From positions 11,335,001 to 11,399,000 of the forward strand of contig NC_073358.2 of NCBI RefSeq assembly GCF_027580225.2: 64,000 nucleotides of DNA, given 5' to 3'. Both the position numbers and the translations under genes were made by a program. This DNA is from Misgurnus anguillicaudatus. Lineage: Eukaryota; Chordata; Actinopteri; Cypriniformes; Cobitidae. The notes beneath the pieces were generated by a model. It searched no databases, was not told the origin of the DNA, and was given only the letters and a program-made list of their open reading frames with translations. Positions 11,763 through 23,284 of the stretch are shown here, piece after piece. The stretch's first letter is position 1. Every line of letters starts with the position of its first letter.

Positions 11763-12009
11763 CACTGTAAAAATACTTTGCTGCCTTAAAATTTTTTGTT
11801 GACATACAAGTCATTTCAACTAACTATTATTTATATTGACTATTGATGAGTTGTTATAACTACAAGTGAGTTGTTATAACTTATAAAATTAAGTTGACTT
11901 TTCTCAACTATATTTTATAAGTTGTGACAACTCATCTCTGTTGACATGACTTGTAAATCTGAGTTGACTTAACAAAAAAAATTAAGGCAGCAAAGTATTT
12001 TTTACAGTG
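11763..12009. mobile_element. 247-bp palindromic MITE with TA target duplication
   Basis: Long terminal inverted repeats: cactgtaaaaatactttgct at the left, and its near-exact inverse ending in ttttttacagtg at the right, extending about 65 bases on each side (through the aagtcat/atgactt arms). It is flanked by TA on both sides (11761-11762 and 12010-12011), which suggests mobilisation by a TA-targeting transposase of the Tc1/mariner type. It encodes nothing. Confidence 0.85.
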
Positions 12010-12011
12010 TA

Positions 12012-13600
12012 ATGCCAAATTACTGTTGGACTCAGTCTTTGATGTGTTAAGCAAAAAACAAAACAAAAAAAAAACATTTTAAGCACCACGATAAACACAA
12101 CATAAACACATTAACAAAGAAAGCAAACAGCCTAGACAGCGCTCTGTCACCAATTTGAAAACAGAATAAAAAGCTGCTCTCCTTAAGCTAATTGATAGAT
12201 GATAACGGTAGATTGCCATTTTCCTCCACACCCTCATCTTCACCGACTGTCACAGGAAAGCTTCCCTTATAGAAATGAGTGTTTACGCTGTTATGTAGTG
12301 CTAACATGTCATAAAGTCCCATCATAGTCAATTATACCTCATATTGATTCAGACACGTTTTGAACAGTACAGACAACAGCCATTGGCGGTCATTAAGGCT
12401 GTTGAACAGTGAGCGATTTCTGAATTGCCCTCTCCATAATGGGGCTTTGAGTCTTGCGTACCATAATGTGTCCCCAATTTGAAAAGCCAAAACACATAAA
12501 ACACAATTTCTTTGTGCAACAAAAGATTCACACAGATTCAGTGTGTGAACAAAGGAAATGGCAACAAAAATGTCAGTCCAGTCAAAAGGATTGAAGTGGG
12601 GCGATTTGTCCTGTCCCTAAAACGTGTAAACAGGATATTCTGGAAAAAGGCTAAGATGCCGGGGGCAGTCTACTTCCTGGAAAAGGACAATAAAAGACAG
12701 CAAAATTGAAAAAGTGTTCAGTGTGAGCAACAGTTTTTTAACTGATGTCTGAAAGTCTGGTTATATTTTCCATTGCTTATGAAACTACAAATAAAAAGAC
12801 CACATGAAAACAAAATTGAACCTATTTCTTTGTTAGCACGCTTTACTAGCATTTCCAGTTTTGTGGTAAACAATTTATTCATGCAAGTCAATTATATATT
12901 TTGTTCCCGTTTCCCTTAAAATAGAAATATGTTAACTAAAGTTGGACACATATTCTGGTTTATGGATTTTAGTATTTATGGTATGTTAATACCTCTTGCT
13001 TTTGTGCTTCAACAGAATCAAAATATCTGACCATATGTACAAAAAAGTTAACATCAATGTTATGGATTCATATATTTTTTATTAGTAACCTAAAAATTTG
13101 TAATCATAAATAAAAAAAAAGGGTTTTACATTTTTAAAATCTTAAAAGTTTCATGTCTAATTTGACGATTACATTTTTTTTAATTAATATTGAGATTTTT
13201 TATCAGTGAATATCAGTGTTTCTTAAAGATTTCTTCTTTCGGCCGGCCTTGTTAGCAATAATTATACCTACTGCTGTTCTCATCCATACAGACTCTATAG
13301 CTGGACAATTAAACTAGCACAACAAATAAAGTAGCATATGCTATGTAAAATCTATTAGAGAGTAGAAAATGTGAATTCCCAGCATGAGTTTGTCACACTG
13401 ATGGTTCCGAAGAGAAGAATTATACACAAACCCTACTTCATATTCACTGCATGAAGTGGGTTTTCTCTAATAATAGAAAGACAAACAAACAAACATGACT
13501 GCTCTGGTGTGTAACACATTATTATTTAATTACATTTTGATATGATGCAGTGTGTTTGCTGAAGTGTATGTATAATATCTGGCAGGGGATGATTTTACTG
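12012..13600. other. Intergenic, AT-rich, no gene seen
   Basis: Poly-A and AT-rich tracts only; no exon-like frame and no repeat with recognisable ends. Confidence 0.5.
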
Positions 13601-13639
13601 AGACATTAAAAAGGGAATGACTGTGTTGCTTGCGAAATC

Positions 13640-15240
13640 ACAGTTTGTCATGTCTGTGTGTGCATGTTTGTTGGAGAATGAACCACACTTTGGGGTCAAA
13701 CGTACTCAGGTATGGTTCGGTATGCATAGTGAGTACACCCTGTTTACACATGGTATTAAAATGTGTTGGTGGATTACAAGTGGACAAGAGAGATACATAC
13801 ACCTTTACACCCAGTTTATTAATCCGTCTCTTTTGTCCACTTTAATCCACCCTGACTTCAATAGAGTTGGGTACAGACAAAAAAGTTAAAGTTGCAAGAT
13901 CTATTTGCATCTACTGCATCTTAATACCAGGTATAAATAGCCTCAGAATGTTTTACACCCCATTTACACGTGTATTTATTGTGCTTCACTTGTGATCTGA
14001 TCTACCAAAATGAACCTTAACCTTGTTCAAGCCATGGCTAAGGCCACTAGTGATCAGAAGGAAAACACTATAAGAAGTGTGCTCACAACCAGTCATTTTT
14101 GCACTCTGCAAAGTGCTGTTGCTTCTAATACAATGTTCTCCGATTGTCCATCTTTTCTTTGGCTCACAGCTGGAAACTTTTAACAGGTTAAGCTTCTATT
14201 AACACCTCACTCACACACGCTAACTAGAGAACAGCAGGCACTAATTTCTGTCCTGTGTTAACAAGGTTGTCCAGTAACAAGCCTGTAGTGTTGAACCCTT
14301 GTTCACAGATGGTGTCTATAAAAGTGGGCACAGGCCATGTAGCTCTTTTTTAATGGTTCTGCTCTGCGTTCCAATTAAAGTCGTAAAACGGACATCAGGT
14401 TGATGACCATATTGTGTTGCATTATGATGATCAAAAGATATGTGAAAAAACTAGCAAAGCTAATATTTTATGTATCAGATGTAAGTTGATAAATGGAAAA
14501 GATAATTGGCTGTGTTTAACTTGTTTGTTAACATTTGGTTAGCCATGCCTTCAATACAGTTGGGTGCAGACAAAGAAGACCATAGCCCTTTTCTTACAGA
14601 CATTACGGAAAATACATGGAAAATGCACCCGGGTTTGGTCCCGGATCACTTGATTTTTGGTTCATTCACACTACCAATGATTTTCCAGAATCTGTGCGTG
14701 CGTTCACACAGATGCCTTAAAGATCCTGTAAAGACACGTGACGTGTTTAAAATCTTGCACTTAATAGTTTTTTTTTTTTCGCAGCATCTTAAGTTTTCTT
14801 ATTATTCGTTATTTATCTCTCCAGACACTACTCGCGTGCATTTTAGTTGATGATTAAAAAAGAGCATGTAACATGCTGTTTTTTCATGCTGGTGAATGTT
14901 CTCCAATTCAGAGTGGATATTTAACGAGTTCCCAATCTCTGCTTCAGTCCAGTTTGCCGGCATTTCTCATTGTGCATTTAAAACCCCTGTTTTAAAGAGC
15001 TGAACCATAACTTCATTGTTGCAATGACACGCGCATCCTCACTTCGGCATGCATCTTACGGCAATGTTTCTGCATCTTGTTTTACACATAGGGCTTTCCG
15101 GAAATGTTATGGGAATGTTACTAGGTTCTCTTAACGAGAGCAATCCCAGAACATTTACCGGACGTGTTTGCGTTCACACAGGCAATTTTACGGATATTTT
15201 CTAGGACCAAAGTACTATCTGAATGAGGTTAGAGATTACT
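13640..15240. mobile_element. Decayed DNA-transposon-like sequence (two blocks)
   Basis: Block one (about 13680-14340) has phrases common in fish hAT-like repeats (ctgtttacacatggtatt, then accccatttacacgtg) with a related second copy of the motif. Block two (about 14560-15230) has recurring cgttcacacag motifs and no long frame. I could not find paired ends or target duplications, so family and limits are uncertain. Confidence 0.35.
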
Positions 15241-15616
15241 GCAAACAGTGCCTTAATTATAGCCTGACGTTGTCATACTCAATTCTAGTCAGAATTTGAG
15301 TCTGATACCGCTCCATATCTATAATTATAAGGCGTGTCTCAACCGAAAAATGCCTCTGCACTCAATTGGATAGACCTACGACCAATCAGAGCAACAGAGT
15401 GTGTGACGTATGTTGAAATTACGTCTTTGGCAGCCTGACCGAACTGCTAGTTATTTCGCTACAATGACACTAACATTGTGATTATACTAAGTCAGAGTTA
15501 GCGAACATACATCAACACCTACTATGTTTACAACATTTCATTTATATCACAACATTTAGTATTTACTAAGTCATACATTAAGACTATCTTTTACCATTTG
15601 TACGTTAGGTGAACTT

Positions 15617-15794
15617 TGTAGTGTTTGGAGCTTAATATGTAAGGATTGTAAACGAAGAAAGCATCACACGGTTCCAACATTACTCTTACTTTATTCTTCT
15701 TCATCAGTATTCTTCTCCAGAACATTTTACTCCTGCAGCCTCTAGCGGGCTGGTTCAGCATTGCAGTATATTAACATTAACACAGGACATAACA
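15617..15794 (-). repeat. 3' LTR of the gypsy element
   Basis: 178 bp; read on - it begins TGTTATGTCCTG and ends CACTACA, the usual TG...CA ends. Same length and sequence as the copy at 19894-20071. Confidence 0.95.
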
Positions 15795-15804
15795 TTCCCC
15801 TCTT
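15795..15804 (-). other. Polypurine tract of the gypsy element
   Basis: Read on -, aagaggggaa abuts the start of the 3' LTR, the position and composition of a plus-strand primer. Confidence 0.75.
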
Positions 15805-15953
15805 ACTTTAGAACGAAAACCTCATAATAAAGGAAATTTAAATCTTCAAACCATTAATGTACTTCTGGTATATATATTATTAAATGAATAAACATATGAA
15901 CACTTTCAACAACAGTTTTTCAAATACTTTCTCTATTATTAAGGAATGTTCCT

Positions 15954-18900
15954 TTACTCAGCCACATAGTCTTTTAACCATACCGGAGGCTGTCTGGCTC
16001 GTGTGCCCCTAACTGGTTCAGGCACAACATTTTCAGTTCCGGGGTTAACCTGAGCATCCTCTATTGTAGGTTGAGTGTTTTCTGGGACAAGAGACAAGTG
16101 AGCTGCATTCCATTTCCTTCCATCACTCAAAACATAAGTGCTTGATCCTAGTTTCTTTTCCACTGACAAAGGAACAGTGAACTTCCTTCCAGCCTTTGGT
16201 ACATGCCTTGGTTTTCTTACACGTACACGATCTCCACACTTGAAAGGCGGGGTTTTAGCTCCACGTTTCAGATCTGTATACTGTTTCATCTTTTGCTGAA
16301 CTCGCCGCACACGGTCACGTATGCCCATTGCCATTTCCTGTCCTTGAGCTTTTGTGGCTGACACAGTGTTTAACTTTGTATGCATCTTTCTCCCTCTTAA
16401 CAACTCAAATGGTGACACCCCTGTGGTTGCGTGTGGGGTAGCTCTGTAATTTTGGAGGAAATCAGTGACTGCCTGTTTCCAGGGAAGCTGTTGCATGTCA
16501 GCTACTTGAATACAGTTCTTTAAAACACGATTCCATCTCTCCACAGCACCATTCGCTTGGGGCCAGTAAACACTGCAACGAATGTGTTTTATTCCTCTTT
16601 CAGCCAGGAAATCAGCAAATGCGGTAGAAATCATCTGAGGACCATTATCACTGACTAAGGTGAGTGGGTTACCTTCTCTTGCAAACACAGAGGCTAGAAA
16701 TTTTGTAAGCGTGTCAGTTGTAACATTTGAGGTAAATGCAACCTCAGGCCACTTACTATAGTAATCCACCATTGTAATAGCAAAACGACAATCATGTGTG
16801 GCTCTCTCAAACGGTCCTACAATGTCTATTGCAACTTTCTGAAATGGACCATCTGGAAAGTCCACTGGCTGCAAAGGAGCTGGGCACGTCCGGGCGGTTT
16901 TATCGCAGGACTGACAGGCGGAACAAGCAGCAATCATTGAATGTACCTCATAGTCCATACGAGGCCATCAGTACAATTCTCTTAGCCGTTGCTTAGTTCG
17001 TACCACTCCTTGGTGTCCCTCATGTGCTAAGTGAATGAGTTTGGAGCGCAAAGTAACTGGCACAACCAATCTCTGTCCTCTCATGATATACTTATCATCC
17101 ACAGCTAGTTCATGTCTGATAGGAAAGTATGCCGTGATTGTTGGATCCATTTGTTTCAGTGTTTTAGGCCATCCTTGTATGATTTGGGAATGCAGCTTGG
17201 ACAATTCTGGACAAGAGTTGCACTCATCAAGAAGTTCCTTCATTGGAATAGCTCTTGAGATGTCCTTTGAAATCTCTGCGATAAGGCCCAGTTCCTCACC
17301 CTGGCCAGCATCGGAATGAGGTAGTGGTAATCTAGACAAACAATCAGCTACAAAGTTTGATTTACCTGGTCTGTACTCCAGATTGTAATTAAAACAAAGT
17401 AGTCTGGCTGACCAGCGAGCTATTCTCATTCCTGCTCTGTTCATCCCTCTTGTGGCCAGTAATGTGGTCAGTGCTTGGTGGTCCGTCCTCAGTGTAAACT
17501 TCCTGCCCCAAAGGTAAGTCCTCCAGCGTTCTACTGTCCAGACACACGCTAATGCTTCTTTCTCGACTGTACTGTATTTTCTTTCAGCTGGCGTTAACGT
17601 GCGGGAAGCAAATGCTATTGGACGTTCTGTATGATCTGGGTGCAGTTGGGTGATAACACCTCCGATGCCATAATCTGAAGCATCGGTGGACACGAGTGTT
17701 GGTAAGGCAGGGTCAAATAAAGCTAAGGCCGGGCTGTGGGTTAACAGCTGTTTTAGCCGCCGAAAACTGTCCTCAGCTGCCTCAGTCCATGTAAATCCAT
17801 TCTGGGATGATCTGAGTATCTCACGCAGGGGCTCAACTACCATTGCATAGTTCGGAATGAATTTGCTAAACCAAGACGTAAGACCCAGAAAGGACCGTAA
17901 TGAGGGTAGGTCTGTTGGTGCCGGGGCATTTGCAATAGCATCCACTGAGTCAGGGTTAGGATGTAGTCCATCTTTGGAAATGTCATGGCCTAGATATCGA
18001 ATTCTGCTCTGGCCAAATTTGCTTTTCTCCATGTTGAGTTTCAGACCAATGTTTGTAAGTCGTGCGAGCACTGCCTGTAGATTAATGTCGTGGGTGGCTT
18101 TATCTCGGCCGTACACGATGAGATCGTCTAAGTAATTCTGTACGCCTGGTAGACCCTCAAGAACTGTTTTCATCATTTTTTGAAAGGCAGAGGGCGCCGA
18201 AGCCAATCCGAAGGGAACCTTAGTGAATCTAAATAATCCATCGTGTGTGATGAATGCAGTCAAATTTTGACTCTCCTCATGTAAAGGTAATTGGTGGTAT
18301 GCACTTTGCAAATCAATTTGAGAGAACACAGTAGCACCTCTAAGCTCCGTGAAAAGATCCTCCATATGAGGTAATGGGTAGCAGTCAGTAATTACAGCCC
18401 GATTAGGTTCTCTCAAATCCACACACACACGAATTTCCCCAGATTTCTTTCTAGTTACAACGATTGGTGACACCCACGGCGAAGCATCGATCTTTTCAAT
18501 TATTCCATCTCTCAGTAAGCGATTTATTTCCTTAGAAACTTCCTCCCGTACACTCAGCGGTAATCTGCGTAGTTTGTGCTGCACTGGTTTAACTGACGGA
18601 TCAATTTGTACTTTGTGCACAAAGCCTTTGACACAGCCCAACGAGCTGGCTGCTGTATGATCTATTTCTGACACAGGTGAAACAACAGGAGCTGATGATG
18701 AAACAATACTACCTCCCACAATGTGACAGTTTAAGGCTTTAATCAAGTCCATGCCCAAAAGTGGTGATCCCGTTTTAACCACATAGAAATTGGCTTTGGT
18801 TGCAGCCCCATCATATGACACAGAAGCAGAAAAACAGCCTAAGGTGGGTAAGTGCTCACGTGAATATGTGACTAATCTCACTTGAGGTTCTTTCAGCTCA

Positions 18901-19880
18901 CAGTTTGCAAAATGTTTCATGAATAATGTTTCAGGCAGGATGGACACACTTGATCCTGTATCCACAATTAATTCCACTGGAATTTTGTTTCCTTGTGGTG
19001 CTTCCAATTCTACTTGGCAGCGGATTTTGTCAGGAGACTGATTTACAAGCAACACAGTCAGTTCAGGCACTATAACTTCTTTCACTTCTTTGACACTGGC
19101 AGATTTACATACCTTAGCAAAATGTCCTTTCTTTCCACAGTGGTGACATGTAGCAGAGGCAGCAGGACAAGTGTGTGCGTTTGCCAAGTGAGTATTTGAT
19201 CCACAGCGAAAACAGCATCTTTTATTTGAAGTCTGTGGCTTTCCATATTGTGATGACATTTTTTCAGTCTTTTGTTTACCTCTTTTGAAACTGGATTTTG
19301 TCCTCGAGATGGCTTGAACCTGAGCAGGATTTGAACTAGCAGTTGAAAGAAGTGTTGCATTTTGTACGGCCGATTCCACCTGAAGCGCTAACGTAGCAGC
19401 GCGATCTAATGTAAGTTCCGACTCGAGTAGTAGTCTGTCTCTCACCGCAGTCAGGAAAGGCCGTTCAATGAGTTGGTCCCGTAGCATTTCATCCTCAATT
19501 TCTCCAAACTGACAATCCACTGCTAGATGACGTAACTCCGATATGTATTGACTTACGGTTTCATCCGAGCGCTGTGCGCGTTGTCTGAATTTATGGCGTG
19601 CAGCAACGACGTTCACTTTGGGCGTGAAATGAGCATCAAGAGCCGCCATGGCTTCATTATAAGTCGTACCTCCATTTGGCAGCGTGTAGAAAAGTCTCTG
19701 GCCCTCCGTACCGAGACAATGTAATAAAACTGCACGAACTCTGGCATCAGGCCATGCATCACCCTGTGCTCCGATAACAAGCAAGTAGTTTTGGAAGATT
19801 TTCTTCCATGTAGAAAACGGAACAGTGGGTTCTCCGACCGTTGGAAGAAAAAATGCAGGCATGGGTACAGATGCAGACAT
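15954..19880 (-). pseudogene. Gypsy gag-pol polyprotein, interrupted by one TGA
   Basis: The first ATG on - is at 19880; an upstream TTG could extend the frame by three codons but is not needed. The frame of 1309 codons holds gag with two CCHC zinc knuckles (about residues 223-258), an aspartic protease (LIVDTGSSVS near 305), reverse transcriptase (about 470-640, YLDDLIVYG near 583), RNase H (VSTDASDYGIG, LRTDHQAL), and integrase with an HHCC zinc region, a catalytic core (DIVGPF, VSDNGPQ, ANGAVERWNR) and a basic C-terminus. Codon 971 (16970-16968) is TGA where the family has Trp in the YWWP-like box of the integrase zinc domain. That is a single G-to-A change that splits integrase from the rest. 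Gag and pol share one frame, so no programmed frameshift is needed. Confidence 0.93.
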
Positions 19881-19888
19881 CGTCGCCA
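19880..19888 (-). other. Primer-binding site, likely tRNA-Ser(GCT)
   Basis: Read on -, TGGCGACGA begins six bases inside the 5' LTR end. It is complementary to the 3' end of vertebrate tRNA-Ser(GCT) (TCGTCG plus CCA) for nine bases. It overlaps the A of the gag ATG. The tRNA assignment is from knowledge of that tRNA and was not searched. Confidence 0.6.
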
Positions 19889-19893
19889 ATTTT

Positions 19894-20071
19894 TGTAGTG
19901 TTTGGAGCTTAATATGTAAGGATTGTAAACGAAGAAAGCATCACACGGTTCCAACATTACTCTTACTTTATTCTTCTTCATCAGTATTCTTCTCCAGAAC
20001 ATTTTACTCCTGCAGCCTCTAGCGGGCTGGTTCAGCATTGCAGTATATTAACATTAACACAGGACATAACA
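19894..20071 (-). repeat. 5' LTR of the gypsy element
   Basis: 178 bp, identical by eye to 15617-15794; very short for a gypsy LTR. Confidence 0.95.
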
Positions 20072-20388
20072 AACTTCATCCACGACGATACCCATTCCGT
20101 TGGCTTGAAAAATATTGGAGCCTAGCATGTCCCTCCACTTATTCAGCAGCCATGATTCCGGGCTTCCGAAAAGAAGGTGACAGCGACCGCTAATTATATC
20201 CATCTTGTCGTGCACGCCAAGTTGCATCGCCGTAATACCCATTTCATTTGCGACCAACTTTTGCCGAATCCCGTAGGAAGGACAGCAAAAACATCAACAA
20301 ATGCCTTACTCGCGTTTCTCTGTTCCTCTTTTAAAATCAATGCTCTGTCGATATATTTTAGAACAGACTTTAATGTCAGAATCCACAC
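20072..20388 (-). pseudogene. RecQ-like helicase fragment inside a transposon
   Basis: Read on -, one frame (20388-20194) contains DVFAVLPTGFGKSW, a helicase motif I (Walker A). A second frame (20257-20054) contains HLLFGSPESWL and then GMGIVVDE, matching the RecQ segment that leads into motif II (DExH). The region between motifs I and Ia is missing and the frame changes there, so it is internally deleted. The gypsy element interrupts it right after VVDEV. On the other side of the insertion (15616 downward) the same frame resumes as HLTYKW and then hits a stop. Only part of the first RecA-like lobe exists, so it cannot act as a helicase. Confidence 0.65.
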
Positions 20389-20921
20389 ATCTGAATTCTA
20401 CAGCGGCAGCCATTTCATTGTAAACAGATTCAACACACGCACTCTTTGGTGAAGTGGTTCATTACGTTACTGTTGATCATCTGTCCATCATCGTATAAAG
20501 CCCGCCCTGACAATTTGATTGGTTCGACCAGCTTTGGGTCTAGCATAGTAGCTCCTCAACGGAGAAAACCCAGACCGACCTTCCCGTTCTCAAAATGTTG
20601 TGGGCGGGGCTAAGATCAGCTGGCACCTAGGCTACCTTAATTAGCAAACAAACCCAAAATTCAGGGGACTGTCAAAAGTAAAGCCACCAACCATATAGAA
20701 GAAACTCAAAAACAGACAAAAAACTGTGGCCTTTTGCATGATGTAAGGGCATGTTTACACGGCAACAGTGTACTTAAAAACTTTTTTTAATGCATTTTTT
20801 CCACAAATGCGAAACGTCAAAACAGTCCCCATTCAAAACTACTAAAATGCTCTACATTGGTCCTGGAGAGGCACAGTCCTGCATAGATTAGGTGTGTCCA
20901 ACTTCATGTGGCGCTGGGCTG

Positions 20922-21139
20922 CCCTGCTGATAAAAACAGCATACAGTACCAGCAAGACCAGCATATGTTGTGTTTTGGTGCTGGTTTGCTAGTGAACACC
21001 AGCTAAACCAGCATCAGCACCAGCATTAGCACCAGCTAACCCAGCACCAAACCAGCATTAGCACCAGCTAAACCAGCATCAAACCAGCATAGACCTGCAT
21101 AATTCCCATGCTGGTTTGATGCTGTTTTTTTCACCAGGG
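20922..21139. mobile_element. MITE with internal ACCAGC minisatellite
   Basis: The ends ccctgctgataaaaacagca and the inverse of tgctgtttttttcaccaggg form imperfect 21-bp inverted repeats. Between them are irregular tandem units around accagcattagcaccagcta, so the inside is a minisatellite. No coding capacity. The repeat units are irregular and lack unique spacers. Confidence 0.7.
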
Positions 21140-23085
21140 AGATGATCTGTGGCTGCCTTGAAGCAGTGCATGCCGGTTAGAAATTTTGTCCAACTTGAGC
21201 TGGTGCTGACTGCATGTAACTGTGACGTATGGCATTAAAGTACCTTGAGAGCAATAGTGATAGTGCCCATTCCTCTTTCCTGCTAAAGTGCCCTTCTTGT
21301 TAAGACTAAAGGTTCAATTTACATTTTCGCATTTGGCATATGATTTTATACAATAAAACTGTGCATTATCCAAAAGTGACTGTTATTCATTCTATATATC
21401 TCTTTTTATCAGTATGTGAGTTTCTTTGCATCAAACCCTCAACCTATGCTTTATTAGCACAATGATCTACCCACTGGGCCACGAAAACACATAAGCCACA
21501 GGCTAACTGTGATGCGGTAAAATAATAACCCTGCTTCCAGCTAATTGGTCCAATTTGGGTTAATGTAAGAAAAAACCTCCAGAGCAGGTTAGCCATGTAG
21601 TGTAGAGGTGCACTCATGTTGTGCGGTGTGGCTTGTGTTTGCATTTATGCTGTGCTGTGCAGACTGATTGCCATATCACATTAAAGTAACAGGAGAGTGA
21701 CTCGAGAGTAGACCGCTCCTAATATGCTTTTAAATCTCTTGGTAGCCATGAATATTGGCTTTATGCACTGGCCTCTAAGAAAATAGGTGGGTATACTGAT
21801 AAAGTAAACAAATCTAGAAACGAGATTAAATAATTTACAGTGCAAGTATAGTGTACATTACATGCACTACATGCATTTTCTTTAAATTTAACCCACATCC
21901 ATAGGATTGTTATCTCAAGTATCTCTCTAGTTCCAGTAGTAGCTTGATCTTATGTTTACTGAACTTTGTTCTCTCAGGGTGACTTACCTGGTTTGATTCA
22001 GCTCTTTAAAAAAAATTATATTGCAAGCCATGTGCATCTTGTTTCTTTATCTCTTACTGACGAAACTTTGTCTTCTTGCTTTGTGCTTTTTAACAAATAC
22101 ACCTGTAACACTGTCATCTACCATGACATGGCTGACGTTTAGGCTGCACTAGCCTGTTACTATGCCAACCAGCATCACCGTGTCCCCTTCATGTCTACAT
22201 CCATGAGGGAATCAGGGGGCATGAGGGGGATGGGTGTACCATAACTTGTCCTCTTCAACCACAGCCTTAAGATCTGGATTAACCCCCTACATCCCATCAC
22301 AATGGGGGCACATGTCCGCCTATCCACCACAAGCCCATTCAGAGCTGCTTTACTCACAGCCTAATAAGGATTAGTGTTTATGAGACATAAGGAATTAAGC
22401 GTGAATGAAGACCTCCTTTAGTAGACATTGAATGTATTCAGCACCTCCTCATTCTCCTGCTGTCTCCTTTCTGTGCTTGAGCTAAAGGTGTAATCCTCTT
22501 GAAAATCAAAAGGTAGGCGGCTTAAATGAATACAGGCCCAGGTCCTACAGCGGTATTTAATTCAGCTTTTTGCCATCTGCCTTGTTTCTTTTCACCCTCT
22601 CAGCTTGCTACACACCTTTCCTTCTCTCTTTATGTGCACTTACTGTAGTGCTGCTGTTTAATTCTTTCTTGTAATGTATGAAGCTTTTCATATGAGAAGG
22701 CTTATTTTTTCTGAAGATATTTGTAGAATATCTGATCCTCATGTTATTCACGCAATCTGCGCTTTCTAAAGTGTATTTGTGAGTTGAAGCTGCACTTTAG
22801 ACAAAAAAAGATTCATGTAGTCATCCTCCCAGCCTTGGTTTAATAAACATACTTGTGTTCCTAGACAGTGTAGGAAGGCAAAACAGGCTTGAAAGAAAAA
22901 TAAACTTTTGGTCTTACCAGATTTGACAAGAATCACTTCTTGAATATCAGAAAGCTGCAAATGATGCTAAAGCAGACTCTTTTTAAATATTATATCGCAG
23001 CACTCAAACTTACAAACATTTTTGTTTTTAAACTATTAATAAGTTCTTTCATCCAAATGCTGTTACGATACCTACATCCACAGAG
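21140..23085. other. Intergenic, no gene; a possible SINE scrap
   Basis: About 21425-21500 read on - resembles a tRNA-SINE head (gtggcccagtgggtagatca), but the B box is poor. About 22440-22640 is unique sequence without features. No exon found. Confidence 0.4.
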
Positions 23086-23108
23086 TGTTGTGAGAACACT
23101 TATGAAAA

Positions 23109-23228
23109 TTAACCATGGTTTTACTACAGTTAAAACAAAAAAAAAAAAACCATGGTTTTGCTGATAGTAATCAATACAACAAAAAAACATGGTTACTACA
23201 CTTTTACCACAAAAAAAAACGTGGTTAC
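23109..23228. repeat. Fold-back MITE with CCATGGTT motifs
   Basis: Repeated and inverted aaccatggttttac, aaaccatggttttg, acatggttactac and acgtggttac motifs separated by A-tracts, as in common fish fold-back MITEs. Ends not exact. Confidence 0.5.
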
Positions 23229-23284
23229 TTTTCGTACGGGTTAAGTATCTTCTCTCGAAAAAGTTATAATATTAAGTCTAAGTT

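Larger units (their letters stand above)
15617..20071 (-). mobile_element. Ty3/gypsy LTR retrotransposon, young, single gag-pol frame with one stop
   Basis: It is 4455 bp, bounded by two 178-bp LTRs that I read as identical base for base. A 5-bp target duplication (aactt at 15612-15616 and 20072-20076) marks the insertion. Between the LTRs is one continuous gag-pol frame on - (19880-15954). The primer-binding site follows the 5' LTR and a purine tract precedes the 3' LTR. The domain order protease, RT, RNase H, integrase is that of Ty3/gypsy (Metaviridae). There is no envelope frame. Identical LTRs indicate a recent insertion. Confidence 0.95.
15260..20634. mobile_element. DNA element carrying a RecQ-like helicase fragment, split by a gypsy insertion
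   Basis: The two halves (15260-15616 and 20077-20634) together make about 0.9 kb. The outer ends are tagcctgacg at the left and the inverse of tagcctaggt at the right, and the same 9 bases (ccttaatta) flank both sides at 15251-15259 and 20635-20643. This is good evidence of a target-site duplication, though a TTAA-targeting element cannot be excluded because TTAA lies inside those 9 bases. The only coding trace is a helicase fragment on -, with no transposase, so it is non-autonomous. The superfamily is not assigned. Confidence 0.65.

Noticed and set aside
19613..20038. A - frame across the 5' LTR
   Set aside because: Out-of-frame shadow of gag joined to LTR sequence.
20960..21110. Direct repeats resembling a CRISPR array
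   Set aside because: Units overlap, vary in length and lack unique spacers; they lie in a MITE in a vertebrate genome.
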